IMG/VR virus record: IMGVR_UViG_3300010397_000053
Location: 1-49,907 of that record
DNA: 49,907 nt
Reading direction: 5' to 3' (one strand)
DNA from: a virus
In this document: in pieces, positions 46,036-49,907 of the stretch
Numbering within the stretch: position 1 is the stretch's first letter
Layout: every line of letters starts with the position of its first letter
Position numbers and translations under genes: made by a program
Notes under the pieces: model-generated
Database searches by the model: none
Seen by the model: the letters and a program-made list of their open reading frames with translations, nothing else
What the model was told of the DNA's origin: nothing

Positions 46036-48990
46036 TCAAATCTTAGCTTTAGTATCCCGTGAGTAGTCACCCATCGGCTGCTTCGACAGGAACTTACCAG
46101 TCGATCCAAACTGCTTCACGCGCACTTCTAGGTCACGTTCAAAGACGCGGAATCCTGCTTCGCCCGTCATGGAATAGCTAACCGCACGGCACTTCATAGC
46201 CTGAAGTTGCTGGTAAATCTTGTCGTATAGGCTAGCGGTTGACGGCAGCGCGTAGGTAAATGGCGACAGAGGGTTGCCAATAGCATTGACTGTCAGCGTA
46301 ACTGGAGCGCTGGAGATCAGCGGGAGGTAGGCGTCCCGGTGGGTCAGCCAACCCTCAAAGTCATGCGTGGTTTCTTGCGTTGTCCAAGTGGTCACAAGCT
46401 CCGGCGCAATGTTGAATATCCACTCTATCCCTTCGATGCGCCAGAAGTTAGGATCGGTCGGAGCGAAGCGCACTAGATGGCTGATGAATGGCGTGTTGAA
46501 CGAATAGGCTACGGTGCGCTCCCCATTGTGGAGAACGGTGGATGGCGTGTATAAGTGGGCTGTATTGGTATCATCCAACACTTGAACTGTACGCGCCACA
46601 TTCAAGGTATCAGCGCGTAACTTAAAGCCTTGGATGAACTTCGCACCAGGGTATCCGCAGTCGGTCCAATCCGTGACACGCAGGGCACTGACTTCGGGCT
46701 TTGGTAACCATGTCGGACCCCATTGATAGAGAATCGTCTGCCCTGAAGTCGATGAGCCATAGATGTATAAGCCCATGTTGTAGGCGTACTGGCCGCGCCC
46801 TGAGTTGATGTCGCCAATAACGCGGTGCCTGCCCGTCAGGTTCAAACTGCCTGTAGCTAGCGTGGAGAATGACGTGAAGTTATCGAAGCCAACCTGCGCC
46901 GTGATGGTGTTGCAGCGGGAGTCTAGGTCAATCTCGATGTCGCCCCAGTGTTTGCGTGGACGTGGATCACCGGAGTCAAAGGCGCTGGTGAGTAATACCC
47001 AGTTGATCGGATTGCCAAAGTCGGTGTCGATCCCGAAGTTGGTTTCAGCATAGGCCGCTAGGAATCCCGTAACGGTCCCCATCAGGAGCCGCGTAGCTGA
47101 AATGTTTGGCGTCACGAAGTCCTGCATCGTCTCGAAGTAGATAGTGCTGCATTGCGGGGTGTAGTCGTCGCGGCTCTGCCAGCCCATGAACTTTCCTGTG
47201 GACGTGTCGAACTGGCCTACCAACGTGCGGTAAACGTCTGATTGATCCAGGTAAAGGAAGTATATGAATCCATCGCCATAGGTTAGGCGGAAGGTATCCG
47301 GCTGCTGGAAATCAGGCGGCGAGAATCCGCCTACTACTGTCAGCCCATCAATCACAGGGAAGCTATTAGAACCACCATTGATGCCAGCGACTTCATGTGG
47401 AAATATCGGGTATAAATCCTCATCGGTCAATGATATAGGAGCGCCACCGCTGGTTATGTAAATGCCATCCTTCGCCACAAAAGCGATGCCGAAAGGCGTT
47501 ACACACAGAGCATAGCGGGCAAACATCCCCTTGGAGTTTGGAACTTCGAGAGCCACGAAGTTAGAAATCTGTCCCAGCGACGGATATAGTGCCCACATGC
47601 GATTTGTCGAGAACACAAACGAATTTCCGCTATAGAGACAGCCATTCATCAGCGGTTCAGAGGCGTTCGTAATGTCGAGCACGTTAGCGCCGGGGCTGGA
47701 CTCAGGATGGTTCCCCTTCGACCAATAGATTGCACCTGGACGCAGCGGATCGCCCACCGCGAAGTTGAAGATTCCGGTTAAGCCTCCACCGAACGGCCCC
47801 CAGATGCAGGGCAACGCCTGACACATCTTCTCCGGGTTGGTCATAATCCACGTCGCGCCAGTTATCGACGGGGTGTCCTCAAGGATTTCGACCGAAGTAG
47901 CGCTATCAGGAGAACGATAAAAGGTAAATAGTGTGCCGTTAATTGCAATCTGGTTTCCTAGTGGGTAGAACGCTGCCGATCCGGGAGCGTTATATGGTAG
48001 TAGACTGTCGCCGCCCGTGATTGTTACAGTAGCTCCCAACCCTGTTCCGGCAGATACCACATCGCATGTTCCGTTCTTGCTTGTGTCCAGCGTATCCCAA
48101 GGCTGGTTGTCATCGAACTCCGCAATTTCATTTGAGGCAATCGCTAGATCGTTGAAGCCGTCATAGAAAGTAGCAGTAGCCGAGTTCGGCATAGTCCCGA
48201 TATAGGTCCAGTTGGTAATGGAACCACCATAGCGGTAGACATCCAACCATAGAACCTGTGAGTCAGGATGGGCGGAAGGAGCCGTCACAATAATACTAGA
48301 TGGAGGAGTTACTGCCCCAGGAGCGGATGATGGAGATAGTCCGTTTACGTCCCGAATCGGCGGTCCCAAGTTGGAGACACAGCCTGTATTGGTCTTTGAA
48401 TCTACCCGCGCCCTGAAGCGGTAAACATAAGGGTTCCCCGTAGTCCCAATGTCGGGGCCATTCGCCAGAGGCGCATTGATAGCAGCCGTAGGAGCAAAGT
48501 TCGGGGGCGCAATGCCAGCCGTGAATACTTGCTGTCCGCTAGAAGCCTTGCGGAACTGGTTAATGTCGGCCACGAAAGCCCACGGGCGCGGGTTAAACTG
48601 ATTACCCACCACTGCAAAGGTCAGCGGATTGCCAGAGTATCCAGCGTCCAGAACCGACAGAAAGCTAGGTTCTAGCGTTCCCGCAGCGACTACCCCCGTA
48701 GCTATCTCCAGGCTCGTAGAAACTCCCACAAGCCGCGTATGGGGCTGGTAGACACCAGGATTTGAGGATGGCGAAGGAATTGGGTCATTCCAAGAGAAAA
48801 TCGAGTGGATCGGGGAAGCTACTGGGTTATTGGCGCTAGCGGCCTGTATTCCCTGACGCTGTTGAACTCGCCCGCCGTACCGCCTGAAGTTAAACATAAG
48901 CCGCGCAGAGTTGGGCGGCATCTCATCCACCGGATTGGAGAGATTGAACTTATGCGGGAATTGGAAGGCTGTTCGCTGATAGTCGGCCAT
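46036..48990 (-). CDS. P22 gp10-like tail/stabilisation protein
   Basis: A protein of 984 residues. MADYQRTAFQFPHKFNLSNP is followed by VDEMPPNSARLMFNFRRYGG. It has a long beta-rich body with VSNLGPPIRDVNGL and the segment RLTYGDGFIYFLYLDQSDVY. The pattern matches large propeller-like proteins that close the portal or tail tube of short-tailed phages after packaging, though P22 gp10 itself is about half this length. Position between the fibre genes supports a neck or tail hub role. It overlaps the following gene by one base. Confidence 0.7.
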   Translation of the reverse strand: MADYQRTAFQFPHKFNLSNPVDEMPPNSARLMFNFRRYGGRVQQRQGIQAASANNPVASPIHSIFSWNDPIPSPSSNPGVYQPHTRLVGVSTSLEIATGVVAAGTLEPSFLSVLDAGYSGNPLTFAVVGNQFNPRPWAFVADINQFRKASSGQQVFTAGIAPPNFAPTAAINAPLANGPDIGTTGNPYVYRFRARVDSKTNTGCVSNLGPPIRDVNGLSPSSAPGAVTPPSSIIVTAPSAHPDSQVLWLDVYRYGGSITNWTYIGTMPNSATATFYDGFNDLAIASNEIAEFDDNQPWDTLDTSKNGTCDVVSAGTGLGATVTITGGDSLLPYNAPGSAAFYPLGNQIAINGTLFTFYRSPDSATSVEILEDTPSITGATWIMTNPEKMCQALPCIWGPFGGGLTGIFNFAVGDPLRPGAIYWSKGNHPESSPGANVLDITNASEPLMNGCLYSGNSFVFSTNRMWALYPSLGQISNFVALEVPNSKGMFARYALCVTPFGIAFVAKDGIYITSGGAPISLTDEDLYPIFPHEVAGINGGSNSFPVIDGLTVVGGFSPPDFQQPDTFRLTYGDGFIYFLYLDQSDVYRTLVGQFDTSTGKFMGWQSRDDYTPQCSTIYFETMQDFVTPNISATRLLMGTVTGFLAAYAETNFGIDTDFGNPINWVLLTSAFDSGDPRPRKHWGDIEIDLDSRCNTITAQVGFDNFTSFSTLATGSLNLTGRHRVIGDINSGRGQYAYNMGLYIYGSSTSGQTILYQWGPTWLPKPEVSALRVTDWTDCGYPGAKFIQGFKLRADTLNVARTVQVLDDTNTAHLYTPSTVLHNGERTVAYSFNTPFISHLVRFAPTDPNFWRIEGIEWIFNIAPELVTTWTTQETTHDFEGWLTHRDAYLPLISSAPVTLTVNAIGNPLSPFTYALPSTASLYDKIYQQLQAMKCRAVSYSMTGEAGFRVFERDLEVRVKQFGSTGKFLSKQPMGDYSRDTKAKI

Positions 48991-49907
48991 TAGTTATAGT
49001 TTTTCACGAAGTTAGCCCAACAGTTAGTACCGTCATAGCTGAAGTAAAGCACGTCTACCGCATTCGCTCCCACCGATGGAGTGATTGCGCCCGCACTACC
49101 ACCCGATACCTTCCATGTACATCCAGTGCCTAGCGTCAACCCCTCACCTCCGGTTCCGTCCTGCTTGATCCATAGCGTATAGATTCCGCCGTTGACCAGT
49201 CCCGTGAGATTGAGGGTCCGTGAACCTGAGTGAACTGTGAATGTAATATCAGCGTTTGCCACAACCACCGTCCCAATAGCCCAAGTCACAGTGGCAGCAT
49301 CAGTCAGCGTGGAATAAGAGGTGGTGATGTCTTTTAACAATCCCCCATTAGTCGCATCCCATCCTGCTAAGTGTCCAGCCACAGTAGTAGCTGGGCCTTG
49401 AGCCAAGCGCAAAGTCGGACCCGTTGAACTGCTTGTATATGGTTCCGTTGAATTTACCGTAGTACCGTTATCCGTGATGCTTGAGTTGGTATACCCCGTA
49501 GTGCCAACTCCCTTTGGCAAAATGTTTGCCGTGATGCTTGAGAAAGTTGGAACCGCCAAGCAATTCAAGCCGCTGGCCTGTCCAGAATCCCCAATGATGG
49601 CCTGATTGTCAGCGCATTTGGCGAAGCGAATGTTATTCGTACCATTGTGAGTGATGATGTCACCCTTGGTCGTTAGAGGGGATAGATTATTAAAACAACT
49701 TGTCTGCGAAGAAGCGTTGCATCCCCCATTGGCTAGACCCAAAACCCCTATAACTCCCGTGGTTAGTGGTAACGCCGTAGCATTAGCCAAGTTTATAGCC
49801 GAAGGGACCCCAAGATCCGGTGTAATCAGGGCAGGGGAAACATTGTAAACCTGTGCCCCCGTACCAGTCGCGCCCGTGCTGGTTACTCCCTCAAAAGTGG
49901 TATGGCC
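48990..49907 (-). CDS. Tail fibre protein, 5' end beyond the window
   Basis: The reading frame stays open to the window edge and shows 305 residues. The repeat-like segment ALITPDLGVPSAINLANAT and LPLTTGVIGVLGLANGG is typical of phage fibre shafts with T-x-A-L-P/T-P-x-L-G repeats. A C-terminal beta domain (TLNLTGLVNGGIYTLWIKQD) ends the protein. No start is visible, so it is only the C-terminal part. Confidence 0.8.
   Translation of the reverse strand, partial: GHTTFEGVTSTGATGTGAQVYNVSPALITPDLGVPSAINLANATALPLTTGVIGVLGLANGGCNASSQTSCFNNLSPLTTKGDIITHNGTNNIRFAKCADNQAIIGDSGQASGLNCLAVPTFSSITANILPKGVGTTGYTNSSITDNGTTVNSTEPYTSSSTGPTLRLAQGPATTVAGHLAGWDATNGGLLKDITTSYSTLTDAATVTWAIGTVVVANADITFTVHSGSRTLNLTGLVNGGIYTLWIKQDGTGGEGLTLGTGCTWKVSGGSAGAITPSVGANAVDVLYFSYDGTNCWANFVKNYN

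Overview
The window is part of the genome of a tailed double-stranded DNA bacteriophage. It carries a major capsid protein (cut by the left edge), a scaffold-like protein, a portal, a large terminase, P22 gp10-like and internal-virion-like tail proteins, and fibre proteins (the last cut by the right edge). There is no tape-measure or tail-tube gene, and the tail proteins suggest a short-tailed (podovirus-like) virion. No integrase, DNA polymerase or ribosomal gene is seen, so the rest of the genome lies outside. Both edges fall inside leftward late genes, as expected for a cut through a circular or circularly permuted map. The host is inferred, not shown. A lipobox protein points to a Gram-negative envelope. 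Dockerin-like, cohesin-like and putative-Ig (He_PIG-like) domains of the kind common in Acidobacteriota such as Solibacter/Bryobacter point to that phylum.

Layout. (1) 1-10705, minus strand: packaging and head genes, from a putative small terminase through a terminase large subunit split by an HNH endonuclease, to portal, scaffold and capsid, with many small accessory genes. (2) 10706-15779, plus strand: two operons of very small genes, many with zinc-ribbon cysteine pairs, separated by about 870 bases of repeat-rich non-coding DNA. (3) 15764-18395, minus strand: a short operon with a ribbon-helix-helix-like protein, a DUF1064 nuclease-like protein and a solitary DNA methyltransferase. (4) 18471-21555, plus strand: an operon led by a Cys-rich protein and a large conserved phage protein. 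(5) 21518-30035, minus strand: membrane, coiled-coil and lipoprotein genes that look like a lysis region, a frameshifted HNH/AP2 endonuclease, and two secreted proteins with dockerin-like segments. One of these is a 1408-residue beta-helix protein with a signal peptide. (6) 30133-36415, plus strand: a tightly overlapping operon of one small HTH-like protein, glycosyltransferases, methyltransferases and a methyltransferase/kinase-like fusion. (7) 36409-49907, minus strand: internal virion, fibre and tail genes, including a fibre with a cohesin-like head and about 17 repeats.

How it works together. Late genes are read leftward in several blocks, and early or accessory genes are read rightward. 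Most operons are built with 1-11 base start/stop overlaps. Several operon heads have a -10-like hexamer only 5-7 bases before the ATG and no ribosome binding site, which suggests leaderless mRNAs. A 14-base motif (GTTACAWTGAAGCA) recurs in intergenic positions and may be a phage-specific regulatory site. The most unusual content is the combination of cohesin-like and dockerin-like domains in one phage, the glycan-modification operon, and the split terminase.
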